Source: Eleginops maclovinus (taxonomy: Eukaryota; Chordata; Actinopteri; Perciformes; Eleginopidae). Taken from it: a stretch of 64,000 nucleotides of DNA. This document shows, one piece after another, positions 45,919 to 58,359 of this stretch. Position 1 is the first letter of the stretch; each line of letters begins with the position of its first letter. The stretch covers positions 25,288,637 through 25,352,636 of the forward strand of contig NC_086352.1 of assembly GCF_036324505.1 (NCBI RefSeq), in the 5' to 3' direction. A program made the position numbers and the translations under genes. Below the pieces are notes generated by a model. That model made no database searches and was not told the origin of the DNA. It worked only from the letters and a program-made list of their open reading frames with translations.

Positions 45919-46144
45919 CAGCCCTGGAAAATATTAAGAGACCACTCCAAATGTTTCTTAAATCTTTATCTCTACATGTATGGCAGCCATTCCAGTGTTG
46001 TTGAATTCCAACACAGAGAAATGTTGTCAGTAGTTTAAAGAATACAATAAAATATATAAAAAACATTTAACTCAAAGACACACCTATAAATAATAAAACA
46101 TGAGAAAATGATAATGCTGAAGTGGTCTCTTTTTTCTGCGGCTG
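45919..46144 (+). mobile_element. Tc1-like short inverted-repeat element, copy 4
   Basis: Starts CAGCCCTGGAAAATATTAAG after TA (45917-45918) and ends CTTTTTTCTGCGGCTG before TA (46145-46146). Core: ACTCCAAATGTTTCTTAAAT, then ATCTCTACATGTATGGCAGC. About 226 bp, non-coding. Confidence 0.9.
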
Positions 46145-46257
46145 TATGTGTGGGTGTCAACCAGGAACCATGGTGGTTATATAGTCTGACCGCTGCAGGA
46201 AGGAAGGCCCTGTGGTATCTCTTATTGAGCACTTTTCTAGTCTTTGTAACCATTTAA

Positions 46258-46400
46258 AATGCTTTTACAACATTACAACAACATCAGGCTGGTGCCACCT
46301 GCTCATCAGGGGAGCATACACACACTCACACACCGCTGGCTGTGCCATCGGGAGCAATTAGGGGTTTAGTATCTCACCCAAGGACAGTTCTAAAATGTTG
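46258..46400 (-). mobile_element. tRNA-SINE body fragment, minus strand
   Basis: Reverse-complemented, the segment reads TGTCCTTGGGTGAGATACTA, then AACCCCTAATTGCTCCCGAT, then GGCACAGCCAGCGGTGTGTG. This is the conserved middle part of common teleost SINEs ('gtccttgagcaagacactgaaccccaaattgctcccgatgg'). The tRNA head is missing, so it is a partial copy. Confidence 0.65.
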
Positions 46401-49400
46401 ACTGTAGCCACAAAGGCCCCAAAAATATATTAAATGCACCAAAAGGATTTAAAACAAACTGTATGATCCGAAGAACACTCTAAAGGTGTAAAAAAAACCC
46501 ACCCTTAGTTAAATGTAGTGATCCACATGGTTTGGCATTAGAACCCAATGTCTGCTGAGTCCTCATGCTGAACCACAGTATGGTCTCTTGTCAAACTACT
46601 GAATTGATTTGTCCGTCACATCTCCCATGGCGACTCCTGTCCGCTCCACATCATGCCTTCCTCTGAAATCTTTATTTTCTGTCTTTCTCGAGAAAATCTT
46701 AATGAGTAATGTCACTCTGAAATCCTGAGTCAATAGAATCAAAAGAAAACATGTTTCTATTTGTGCTTCTTCAGTTGCTGAAAAAGGAAGATGTGTAACC
46801 TGGAAATATAATCAAGGGACATGCGCTGAGGTCTTGAAAGGAAACATGGCAACCTCTATTGCAAAATATCCAATCCTTTGGAAATGTTTTTCCCACAACC
46901 TCTGGCTGTTCCCCAAAATGGCCGACTTCTTAACGTCTCCTCTCCAACTGGCTATCTTTGTGCTTATTATTTTCCACATGGTCATGCATCAGGCAAATCT
47001 ATCCATCCCTAACACTGGGCTGGCTCAGGAGAATGGTTCACTCTCCTAGTTTATGTGCAAACGCTACCTCCATATAACTGTTAGTTCAAAGCTCTAACTC
47101 GACATATTTCATTTATTACGAATCTGTAAATCTGCCCGACATGAACAGGAGCGCAGTGACTCACTCGTTGGCGCTGTTCACCTGTTCGGTTTGACTCAGC
47201 TCGACTCAACGCTGCACTTGGCAATTTGTGAGGATAAATAATGAAGCAATAATGGCCAGAGAAGGCCACAGTGCAGTGATAATAAATCTGTGGTGGAGAA
47301 ACTTGTTTAGTTGTTGATTATTGTGTTACAGTTGCATTTCCAATGTCAAATTCGCATTGGTCACATTGGTAACCTGGGGGTAGAGGATTTATATTAATCT
47401 CTAATTGGTTATAGCTCTTATTTCTTAATTTCCTTTTAGACTTATTAAATAAAGCAACATCTACTCGTGCCCCTTCAAGAAACAGAATCAGTCAAATTCC
47501 TTTCATAATATCCACACTTTGCTGATTTTGAATCACATTTTCACGTATCAGGAATATGGCTAAATGTTTGACAATTAAAGCTACAATAATAAAAACATAT
47601 TTTGGTTTTTCATAAAGATTTTTTGTATACCCTACTTCTAATTTATTTGTGTGTTGGATTTGTTAGGGTGATCGTGTGTCATTGGTTGAGTATTTGCAGA
47701 CCTAGGCTTAAAAAATAAAGAAGCCTTTTTTTGTTGTAGGATTCTTTTCCTGCTGGAAACGTTGTATCACTTGAATCACCGTAAGTAATACATGAAGTGG
47801 AAAATAAAATGAAATGCAAAAGATATCAAGCTGCCTCGGCTTTAAACTTTATTTATCGTGTTGTTTAAAGAGACAAGCTGACTTTCTAATTGTTTATCTT
47901 TTGCTAAAAGGACACATGAGGATAGTCCATTGTGTCACAACACAGTATGAGGACGGTCGATTAGACTGCAGTTCCTCCATCTCTCTCTCACAATGTCAAA
48001 TCGCTGTCTCTTCCTCGTTGTACCTCTTTCTCATAATCCTTTCATGCTTTACAATAAAGTATTTTCCTGACTTTTGGTACACAGAGCACATACTGTATGT
48101 TTGCTCTTAAGGCATTGTGCTTCTTTCAAGACACTGAGGGAGATACAGCTCCTCACAAACACCTCCGTCTCTTTGAACTGTTCCCTTGTAGATGTCCTTC
48201 CTCTCTCATTTCAAAAAGCCTTTTTATGATTCCAATGTGAATATTCCATATTTCTTCTGCTACTTCCACCTCTTGCAAACTATTTAATTGCTAGCAATAC
48301 TTCAAGACAGACAAAACCTGCATCAACATAAAACCAGACTGTTATTATGTAATCGTATGAATCCAATCAGATTGGTTATAATGAACATAAATAATCAATT
48401 TCCCTCGCTTTTGTTTAGGAAAACTCAAATTTAAGGGATAACCTTCAGCTCTTAGCCATTGACTGTACATTCTGTAATAGGCTCTATAGGAGTTTTCGTA
48501 GGCAGTAGTCTAATCGTTCAACACATTGGTTACTCCTAAGAGACGATGCTGCATGAATAGCTCAGCATTAGTGGTTTTAATGTATTTCTTTGATATCTAT
48601 AGTATAATATCTAATATAGATGCTGCTTCTTCACATTCACATTACAAATGGATTCTGTTGGAAAATTGTCACAGTAAATGCAATGTTTTGTGCCACAGAG
48701 GCTCACTGCAAATTATCAGTCAAAAATGCATCTATAAAACAAGACAATTATTATGATTTCTTTGAAATTAAATAGGTTTTAAATGTTCTTGAGCTGTTAG
48801 ATGACCCCTGCAGGCCACTGGTTGCAAACATCCAGTAGTGCTGCTGTTGTGTGGAAAAACTACTCATGCCATGATGTTATTTTTGCTCTGTTGCTAACAG
48901 CTCAACAAGCGGGCTTCAGAATTATAGGACCTTTAGTATTTAGCGTTTGCTGTTACAAATGTTACATGAAAATGCATTCCTCTGTTGATACTGTTGTTTA
49001 TCTACATACTATAATACCCGGTTATGATGAGCTGATAAGGATGAATGAAAAGTTATTTTTCTCTTTGGGCTCAAAGATCAGACACCTGAGGCTAATTGCA
49101 GCGTGATAAAGTTAAATGTGATGACTTCATTGATTATGGGCCAGCTTCCTGGACCTCATCAAGTCTCATGGACTCAAGTTAATCCTGTGAAGAGTTTCTG
49201 TTCAAATGTTACCTCTGTACCACAGCGAGAGGGACATACAGCAGAGAGGCCTTGGGTGTCTTGCATGTTTAAATGGGAATCTAATGTTTGTGAGAGGCAG
49301 ACGGTGGCCACGGTTTGTCTGTAAAGGCAAATAAATATGCAAAAGTGAATTTAGTTTGATTCTGAATGTAACTTATAGAGGACGGGGAGCTCTGCTAAGA

Positions 49401-49519
49401 AAATGAGTATTGTGATTCTGTACACTCTGATTAATTATAGTCTGTAGCATCTTGTTCAGCTCTGTTTTCCTTTACCTTGTTTGCTCATAATGCACATTAG
49501 CTTTGAAATCGCCTTAAGG
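46401..49519. other. Non-coding stretch, nothing recognised
   Basis: Open frames (46834-47049, 47814-48110, 48526-48756, 48801-49106 on plus) are short with no recognised domain. No paired repeat ends seen. Confidence 0.5.
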
Positions 49520-49690
49520 CTCTTCCGGTGTGTGTTTGGGCCTCAAGTGACATGCCTGCATCAAATTAAACGACACTGTCTTTGAGTGTGTTACAATGTT
49601 AATGCGGCCGAGGGCTCTAAACCAAGAAGAGGATTCTTGCATTACCATTTTACATGATTTGGTTCCTGCCGGGCTTTAAACATGCGATTG
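49520..49690 (+). repeat. Diverged duplicated segment, copy A (partner at 51945-52120)
   Basis: Shared order with copy B: TCCGGTGTGTGTTTGGGCCT, CAAGTGACATGCCTG, CAAATTA, GTGTTACAATGTTAATGCGG, and after a variable middle, TTTTACATGAT. Neither copy has coding capacity. The two lie about 2.4 kb apart in direct orientation. Confidence 0.5.
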
Positions 49691-51004
49691 GTAACTTGAT
49701 AACTTTTTGTCTAATATGGCACTGACTCCGAGCTCTTGTTATCTGCCTTCTGGGTGCATGTAATCAAACCTCACTACGGAGAATTGAAGAAGAGACTAGG
49801 CATACATTGCAATTGATCTGAGGTAGTTTTCAAATTGACACTTTGTTTCTACATCAAATTGACATTAGCATTTGAATCAAACTATTGCTTTGTATTGTTG
49901 CAATCTGGAGGGAAAATTCTGACGCACAATAATGAGGATAAATACAGAGCAATAATGCCTCAGGTGTGGCTCAGTACCAACACCTACTGCAGGAGGCAAA
50001 ATGCTTGTTTGCCATTGTTTACTTTTCATATTATTATCTTCAGTTCACTTTACACCACGTTTAATTCCTATTGGTTATCACTTCCGGCAATTGTCACATG
50101 GGTGTGTTTTATTGGTATTTAGGTCACCTGTTTGATGGATGACGACAGAGGAGAGAATGTGAATTTGCTCCAATACTTTCTGTTGACCGTGTGGTTCGCA
50201 GTAAAATATTGTTGGTTTTATTTCTTTTATTAGTCACGTTTAACTCTAAATGACTATGGACTCTTGTATGGAACGCGTCACAGCGAAGAGCAACTTTTAG
50301 CCTCTCAGCGGCGTTACTCATAGGGAGTTTCTGCCGCCATACCCACAAATAAACTCACAATTTACAATGAAACCCTCCTGCCCTTTATCCATGTTGGGCC
50401 CTGACACTAACCTGAAAGTCTAAAAAACATGCACAACACCCACCTAAGGACACACGTTTAATGTCCCTAAATCTCAAACTAAAAAAGAGACTACAGCATG
50501 TAATTGTGAACAAACATTAAAGACTCCCTTTAGCAGCCATATCATCCTGAAGTAGCTGGTGTGTTTCCTCTCTGTGTGGCATACAGCGGAGTAGCTGCAG
50601 AGCGAACAGACAGGGCGAGACTGCATTTGGAAAGACATGGTGTAATATCCACAGTATAATGCATAATTCAGCCCCGCGCTGTGGATTAAACCCTGCTCCC
50701 CAGCTGTTACAGAGCGCCACTTAAAAACAGCATGGAGCACGACAGCCAGGACCCTGAACTGTTACTGATATCATGAGCTTCCTCCTTGCTGTTTAGCAGT
50801 TGAATCTCTCTCCAGAAATTCAAACAAGAAAGTACTTTCATATATTAGTATTTTTTTAAAACCCCTCTGTTTGCCAGTTTGGAAAAACCCAGTTTGGAAC
50901 ACACACTTTCCAAACCAAGGGTGAGACATGGAAAAAGGAATTACAGAAAGTGTAAATGCCTGCTCAAACAGATGTTCTCTTTAAACTAACAAACTCAAAT
51001 ACAT
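49691..51004. other. Non-coding stretch, nothing recognised
   Basis: Short open frames (49835-50122 plus; 50348-50124 and 50740-50474 minus) without recognised content. Confidence 0.5.
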
Positions 51005-51022
51005 GACACACACACACACACA
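51005..51022 (+). repeat. (AC)n microsatellite
   Basis: Nine AC units, followed by an interrupted AAACACAC extension. Confidence 0.85.
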
Positions 51023-51944
51023 AACACACTCTGGAGGATAGGATTTTCCGTAGACAAATAGCCCCTATCAGAGATTCCGCTCTTTGTTGCCATGACAACA
51101 ATAGGAATTACCCCAAACACGAATTTTCATTCTTCTGACTTGTGTTGCCCTCCACCCCATCCTCAGGGAGTGTGTTTTCAACATAATGCAGGGGGAGGCA
51201 GCGCAGGAACAGCGTCACGTGGAGCCGATTGATCATGTCTGACACACGGGGGGAGCACGCTGTGCACAGGGGGCGCGCTTTGACAACAACAGACACCCAA
51301 AAAAATAAAAAGTACCCATCCCTGCCAACACTAAACAAACCTGCAGTGTCTTGTGAGGACATCGTACCTGTCACTTACTCTGAAAACATCCTGAAGCTGC
51401 AGGTATGCGTTTAAGTTTGATCAGGTATAATTGGACACCTTGAAATCCACAAAAGCCTCTCAATCTGCTGAATTTACTTTAGGAAATCAGTTCAGTTTTG
51501 TTGAGAAATGCGGCTGAGCTCAAATAAAGGGACTAAAGCTGATGGACATACGATACAATACTTAATTTCTTGCCGCACAGCAGCATCTGATGTGGAGGCA
51601 GCAGTCGATAGTGTCTGTATAGCATTTATCTCTCAAACGCTTCTGAAGTTTACATAAGAGGGAGGCCGACAGTAAAGGGACTTAAAAAAGGTTGGTGTGA
51701 CTCGCTCGTCTTCATGCCTTTCTGCCTTACCTTTCCTATTTGTTTTGGGATTTTATTTTGAAAATTCCGGAATGTACTTTTATTGAAGCATCATTAAATT
51801 AAATATAAGCCATGTTCCCCTGATGGTTGGACCCATTGCAGCGCTCATGTTACACCACTGTCCTTTCTTGCAATGCTAAAGCGCCGGTCTGTAACAGGGC
51901 TTTTAACACCAAACGTGAAAGTTTGACCTCACCCAAGACTTCAG
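51023..51944. other. Non-coding stretch, nothing recognised
   Basis: An overlapping pair of open frames at 51374-51108 (minus) and 51229-51414 (plus) has no recognised product. A CpG-containing GGGGGGAGCACGCTGTGCAC region near 51248 is locally G+C-rich. Confidence 0.45.
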
Positions 51945-52120
51945 GTCAAGTCCAGTGTGCGGTTTGAACCTCAGGTGACATGCTTCAAATTACGTGACAA
52001 AATACGCCTTGGCTTGTGTTACAATTCTAATGTGGCCTGTGGCTTTGACAGAGGCTAACACCTCAAATAGATGAGTCTGTATTATTTTGCGTTCTGTACC
52101 AGTTTACATGATGGAGTGAT
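51945..52120 (+). repeat. Diverged duplicated segment, copy B (partner at 49520-49690)
   Basis: TCCAGTGTGCGGTTTGAACC, TCAGGTGACATGCTT, CAAATTACG, GTGTTACAATTCTAATGTGG and TTTACATGATGGAG align in order with copy A. Several indels separate the two. Confidence 0.5.
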
Positions 52121-55100
52121 GATTTCAGGATTATTTTTTGACTTTGACGATTTCTTTTTTTGGTTTACCTGGAAAGATATTTTGACTATTATTATTATTT
52201 TTTTTAATTATTATTTGTACAAAGAGATGCATTTTATTTATTTATTATAAACGAAAAATGCACAAACTTTGCTGCAATATCTTTAGGACAAAGTGATAAC
52301 GTGTCACAGTCAGTATGAGAGAGTTCTAAAGGGGTGACGATGTAACACTTACAAAAAAGGGTTCTGATTGATGTTTATGTATAAACGCATCATCAGTGTG
52401 TCTGACTTTCACTGACAAATCGTTGCTTCATGGCTGAACACACCATCACTCTTAGCTGACAAAAGTAGATCTAAATATTGTTTTACTTCTTTACATCATT
52501 CAAGAATAGCGTAGCATTTGATTCAAAGTAGTGGAGATTCAAGTTTAGGATATGTCACGATCTATAAAGACTTTCTTTAAATATTTTTATTGACCGTGGA
52601 AGGGAAAGTGAAGTTAACCAAAATCAAATTGTCTGCAGTGGAAAAGCTTAAATGGATCACTCTCGGTAAGTCTGCCTGTTTTGCCTGAGTTTTCACATTG
52701 GTAGAGCGCCTCCAGTCAATGTACTTTACCAACTTCACATAGATATTAATAATAGAAATACAATCAACTTTTAGATTTATCTGTATTGGGTTATATTGTG
52801 TTATGTGATTCCTGATAGCATGCGGCAGGTGCATTTTACACTGTCAGAAAACGTAGTGTATAAAGTCTGGTTTATTATTCACAGTCATTTTGTTACATAA
52901 AGCTAAGCATTCAAATGCAAATCACCATTCAGTCACACATTGTTGTGTTGCGTTATTCTGCATCTACTCCCTTTTTAAAATATCACTGTGCGTAATGGGT
53001 TTTGTTTGGGATTTGATTGATTGCACTGTTTTAGATGCAGCAGCCACATCTAGAATTAACAAGCAGATCCAAGGTGGGGTCTTTCTGAAACAAATCCCAT
53101 TGCTGGCATAGCAGGAAATGCTGTACCTATTTTTAACCACAAACATGCAGCCTTTTCAGCCGGGACACATGGGAGGCGTCCAATTAGCTCACAGGAAACC
53201 CACAGAGGCAAACAGAGATAACTTATAATGTGTCTTTCCCCACATGCTGACACACTGCTAGAGAAGCAACTCAACATGTCAGGAAAATCCTCAGTTAGGG
53301 AAGAAGAATGGCATTCTGATTGACATTTTAAATATATCTTAGCAGAGTATAATATCATGTGCTATGCTAAGCCTTCACTTGCAGTTAGAGGACATTTAAG
53401 ACATTAACTGGCCTTTAAACGTCAGAGGAAAGGACTACTTTTTGTTGCATTTTTCTGCAGGGAGAAGTTATTTTCAAATCCTTTTTTTCTTGTTTTGCTG
53501 TGATGCATTATGGTAGGCGAGATAGCACAGAATCTGCCATCACTGTAACAGCACGTTGAGTGTTAACACATTCAAGCCTCTCTCTCTTTTTAATTGTTCT
53601 CAGTGAGCTTCTGAAAACTGTAGTTCTCATTATGAAAAAGTCAGTGCTATAACAGTAATTGACTTTGATATGTGACTCAAACTATGCCCCATACTTTTTG
53701 GGTCCTTGAATCGGATGTTTTCGTAGGGTTGCGAAGCCTTACTTTATTTAAGTTCAACTTGAAATGTAATTCATCAAACCAGTAACTCACTGGCTGAATA
53801 TTGTCTGACTAATTAATTCACTTCATTCAGAGCTTCTTCCATCTATACCTGACTCACTACACATCCATTCATTATGTATTTAAATGTATTTTACTGGTTA
53901 TATTTAATTTCACTCACTCTAGCTATTTGTCAGCTAACATGATGCAAGCTAAATGAGTAGCGTACATTTCTGAATCTACATGGTGTCTTTCTATCCAAAT
54001 GAATGTCAATTCTGTAAAAACTGGCAGATAAGATGGCTAAGATTGTTAATTACAAATAGGAGATACATGCAAAGTCATGATATCATCTGCACTGATGACA
54101 GATTAATTTGTCTCAGCTAAAGAGGCTGCAGAACACTCTTTTTGCCATTACAGGCTGAACCATTCAGCGTAATCTGAAGTATAGATGCTGTCCTGAGACG
54201 TAGCAAATCGTGTGCAAAATGATTAATGAATGATCGATTTATTTGTAACTTGTTCTTGTGACTTTTTGTGTGTTATTTAGCATTCAAGCAAAAACAACAC
54301 ACTCTGCAGGGTTTTTAAATTCAGTCTTAGTCTGATGATTATTTATATGCACTAGAAAGCATGTGCAGAAGATCTCTTGCCCACACAAAGAGACACTGTG
54401 GCAGCAGGAAAAATCAACATATCAAATGTTATGTTAACAGTGAAAATTAAATGGAATTTTCCATCAGTGCTGTGGTAGCAATTTCAATCTGCCAACTGCA
54501 GTCCAACGTCTAATGAAGAGGCAGAACACCATGACTGTATAAAACCAGCAGTTGGCTGGAGGGAGAAAGGATTTACTTTCAGTGGCCTGAGAAGTAAAAC
54601 AAAAATCCTAAAAGAGGACGTTGTGGTTTCTCTGCATAATCCAACAGACGTCAGTGAAAGGCTTCCAAAATAGCTGCGTGGACCTGGCCCAAGGAAAATG
54701 AAACTGCAAAGTCCCTTGAACATAAAGACGGTTTTTTTACCCCGGGACGTGTGAGCAGAGCCAAAACTGGTAACAGTCGTCCGCAGAGAGAATTATTTCC
54801 ACATCCTGTTTTTAAAAACATGCCATAGCATTTATAAAACCAACTACCCGATATATAAAAACATAGCTCTTCAGAAAAGCAGTCCTAGCAGTTTTGCATT
54901 GGCATGCTGCCTTGTCATTATGTAATGGTCAGATCCATGAGAGAATAACCAAATAAACAAAATGAAAGTTCAAGTAGTTCGTAATAAAAGACACTAAAAA
55001 TAGCTATTTCACAAATTCCACATTATAATGTAAGCATCTTGCTACTAACGTTCATAAACCACAACAATTTACGTAAGACGTGCAAATAATTTTTAGCAAA

Positions 55101-56114
55101 GCTGGACACCAGACGCACTCTCCTATATTTAGCAAAAGGCCACAAATGCTAATGCTGTGCCAAATAAATTAAATTCAGAGGTTATTCATTGACATATTTG
55201 AGCACAGAAAATAAAGAAAGACCCACAGCCTGCACCTCAAAAAAGCCATCAGGAGCACTAATTGTTGAGGATTAGCAGAAAGGCGCGATGAAAAATGATC
55301 TGAATGAGTGGTGAAGGAGCACAAATAAAGATAAGCCGAGCTACTGCAGTGAATGGAATCAAAAGGGAAAAGTGAGAGTGTGTGTGTGTGATCAAAAAGG
55401 GAAGCAGGGAGGGGGTGGGGGGCTGCAATGTGCCACTGAGGGAAACAGTGGAGTAGTTTGATTCATCACGCAGGTTCCAGTTTACATCCAACAGATATTT
55501 GCAGAAGACAGGAGGAGTACTAATTTCAGCAAACAGTGCAGCAATAGTGATTTTTTTTATCCGTTACCAAAGACATACACAGACATTTGGAGGACCAGCA
55601 GCTCAATTCAACCACCGTCACACCACAGTACTGTCTCAAAGTCTCATATCAAGTGAGTATGTATTTACAACAATTCCCCAACTATTCATTTATATTCTAC
55701 TTATTTGCGGTCAGCTGTTACTAATGGGACTTTATTTACCTGCCAATTATTGTCTTGAATTGATTGACTAAACCCTTAGTAAATAAAAAATCTGAGTGAA
55801 ATATGACAATCCCAGTTACGTGGAAAACAAGTTGATTATATTAGGAACAATCAAAACTCACAGCTATACTACAATATTAGATCAACAGAGCATTCTCACA
55901 TTTGATTACTAGAACTATAAAATGTATGTTTTTCTTTAAAAAAAAAGCTTATCTATAAACTTGCATGACTTGAATGAGGAAATGTTGTTCATTAAATATT
56001 TGCCATGTCACAAAGGGGTGAAAGTGTTTCAATAATATCTTCACTTATCATTTATTTAATTTGTTTCCTACAATATTTGCTCTTTGCAGTTTAATATCTG
56101 CTTGAGACAACTAC
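52121..56114. other. Non-coding stretch, nothing recognised
   Basis: About 4 kb, A+T-rich. Includes a T/A-rich low-complexity part near 52185-52245 and a short GTGTGTGTGTG tract near 55379. The open frames (52890-53111, 55499-55771 plus; 53358-53056, 54723-54484, 55491-55258 minus) are unrecognised. Confidence 0.5.
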
Positions 56115-56330
56115 ACGTTTTTACATTTATGGGAAAAATGCCATTTTGCTTTCTTGCCGGGAGTGATATTATAGATATACAAATGTTATGCCTGTACTGT
56201 AATAATTAAGCTCTAGACAGCAGTCAGCTAACTTATCGCATAGCATTAGCATTAGGTAAACAGTTAGCATGGCTCTGTCCAAAGAACATTTCTCATTAAT
56301 AAACACATTATGTGTTGTATTTGTTTTATT
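56115..56330 (+). repeat. Dispersed teleost repeat, family C, copy 2
   Basis: Contains ATTTTGCTTTCTTGCCGGGA, GTTAGCATGGCTCTGTCCAA, then CTCATTAATAAACACATTAT. These follow in order the common fish repeat already noted at 30598, which ends 'agctagcctggctctgtccaaaggtaac..ctcactaattaacacgttat'. Diverged and probably old. Confidence 0.5.
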
Positions 56331-57619
56331 CTATACTCAGCTTATTCTCAACTTGAGACCAGTTAAGTAGTGCTTGTGGTAGCTTCATATTTATGGTTCA
56401 GATAGGAGGGTGGTTCTTGGTTTAGTTTGGGGAAGGATTATAGTCTTGGATTGATGCAAGTCAACATTGACTTTGAGCACAAGCCTAGAGCTGTTTGATT
56501 TAACATTGAACCAAACATTCCAAATCTTTCTAACCTTTAACAGAAGTGCTTGAGTGTCCAAGTGCAGTGCTGTAACCTCCCAGCATGCACCAGAACATCC
56601 TCGATATGATTATTGTTTTGTAAAATGTAACATTCTTTAAAACAGGATGAAGTTGAATATAATCCAGGCTGCAATTACACATCCTGGCATTCTCTGTGAT
56701 ACAAATTGGTAGTATCCATTGTAGTTTCGTATCGATAGAGTTAAAAAACAGGATAAAAAAGATAAATAGAGAGTGAGAACTGGTTGGTAGATATTCTAGT
56801 TGCAATGCTTTACCCGTTGGGCAGCTGCTGCTTTGAATTAATTTCTGTAAAATGCTCTTCCTTCCCCTCGGCTCTCTATTTCTGTTTGCAGTGACAATGC
56901 CCCGAAGAGGGAGGCGACAAGGACGATGTGCAACACCCACAGTGATGTTCCTTTTATAAAGCTCCTTTTAACCTTCGCTCACCAGTGAACAATTACCCTA
57001 TTCAGGTGTTAAGCCAATATGAGGTCCAAGATATTTAATGCAACATGATGAAATCTGTGAGAAACCGCACTGAAAAGTCCACACATACACATTGCAAATA
57101 TATAGCACATGAGCACAAAACCAGCATAAATATATTCATAATGACGTGTACTCCATATGAAAACACACATTTTACACAGACCAATAACTGCTATACATTA
57201 TGCAACAAATCCATCCAGCCTTTTGTCATCTATATCAAAAGTAAAGAGCTTCTTGCTGTGAAATTATAGTGTGGAACATAGAGCCGGTGCTGTCCCTCCT
57301 ACATAATGATAGCTACATCACATGCACTCACACACAAAGATGTACTATAGACAGATACGAAATGAGGAGTTGCTCCAACAGATATGAGTTCTGACACTGA
57401 AAGTGAGCTTCATCACTCGCCTTGGCAGTCTATCTGAAAATAATAATTTGAAGAATAACAGAAGCAAGAGTTGTGACGATCATACAGCTCAGCCATTTTT
57501 AGTCACCAACGTTTCACTTACTACTAATACAAAATATTTTTTCCTGTGCCAGTGTTTACTAAACGTACGATTAATACGGATGTTCCAAATAAAAAATATA
57601 GACTGATCATTGACATGTA
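56331..57619. other. Non-coding stretch, nothing recognised
   Basis: The minus-strand open frame 56940-56530 (136 codons) and plus-strand frames 57045-57269 and 57403-57606 have no recognised domain. Confidence 0.5.
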
Positions 57620-57839
57620 GAGCTCCGGAAAAAAATGAAGAGACCACTCCAAATGTTTCTTAAATCTTTATCTCTACATGTAGCCATTCCAGTGTTTGTT
57701 GAATTTCAACACAGAGAAATGTCAGTAGTTAGTCAACAATACAAATACATTAAAAAAGTAACTCAAAGACATGTCTATAAATAATAAAACAAGAGAAAAT
57801 GATAATGCTGAAGTAGTCTCTTAATGTTTTCCGGGGCTG
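57620..57839 (+). mobile_element. Tc1-like short inverted-repeat element, copy 5
   Basis: Starts GAGCTCCGGAAAAAAATGAA after TA (57618-57619) and ends AATGTTTTCCGGGGCTG before TA (57840-57841). The two ends pair well: CTCCGGAAAA against CCCCGGAAAA. Core as in copies 1 and 4, with an 8-bp or so deletion at ATGTAGCCATTCC. About 220 bp. Confidence 0.9.
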
Positions 57840-57841
57840 TA

Positions 57842-58359
57842 AGTGTATAATAGTGGAGCACACATGAATAATGCCACCTCATTCAATGTGAATCTAAGTT
57901 ACAAGCAGCCAAATTCCTACTCCTCTTTTTCACAAACAACATCATTTCCTGACTCTTTTCTTGTAAAACAGGCACACAGTGAATTTATTGTTTGTGGCGT
58001 TCAGCTCTGATCAGTCTCACCTCCAGCCCCCTTCTCTCACTGTAACTCTCATCCGAGTGCCCTTGCATGTGTAAGAATTAGCAATACAGCATTATGGTGC
58101 ACAGTAGCTCTCGTGCACCATTACAAATCAAACCATTTGCATGGATCGAGGTGAAGTGTGTGTGGGGGGGATCTCGGCCCTTGCAGACCATGAAACTGAC
58201 TCATCTTCATGTAAGAGAGTCGAGCCCCGGCCTGCTGATTGGCTGCGTACAGCACTTGCGTGCACTCCACACACAAAAACGCACATACCCGCACACACAG
58301 TGAGATACACCCCGGGCTCTTTGGAGCGAGCATTAGTCAGTCCACATAAAAGCATCTAG
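57842..58359. other. Non-coding stretch with CA-rich part
   Basis: Overlapping short open frames on both strands at 58094-58359 cover a CACA-rich segment (58265-58305). None is recognised. Confidence 0.45.

Larger units (their letters stand above)
45400..46255 (+). mobile_element. LINE-like fragment split by two inserted inverted-repeat elements
   Basis: Three pieces read as one retrotransposon 3' region. 45400-45596 has CTTTATTCGTTCCGCAGAGA and TGTTACAGC; 45828-45918 has GTAGTGCACAACAAGGGGTG; 46145-46255 has GTATATAGTCTGACC-like TATATAGTCTGACCGCTGCA and GGAAGGAAGGCCCTGTGGTA. I associate 'agtctgac.gc.gcaggaaggaagacctgcggta' with teleost non-LTR elements of the Rex1/Babar or related type. The gaps are filled exactly by elements at 45597-45827 and 45919-46144. 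No reverse-transcriptase frame is present. Confidence 0.5.
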
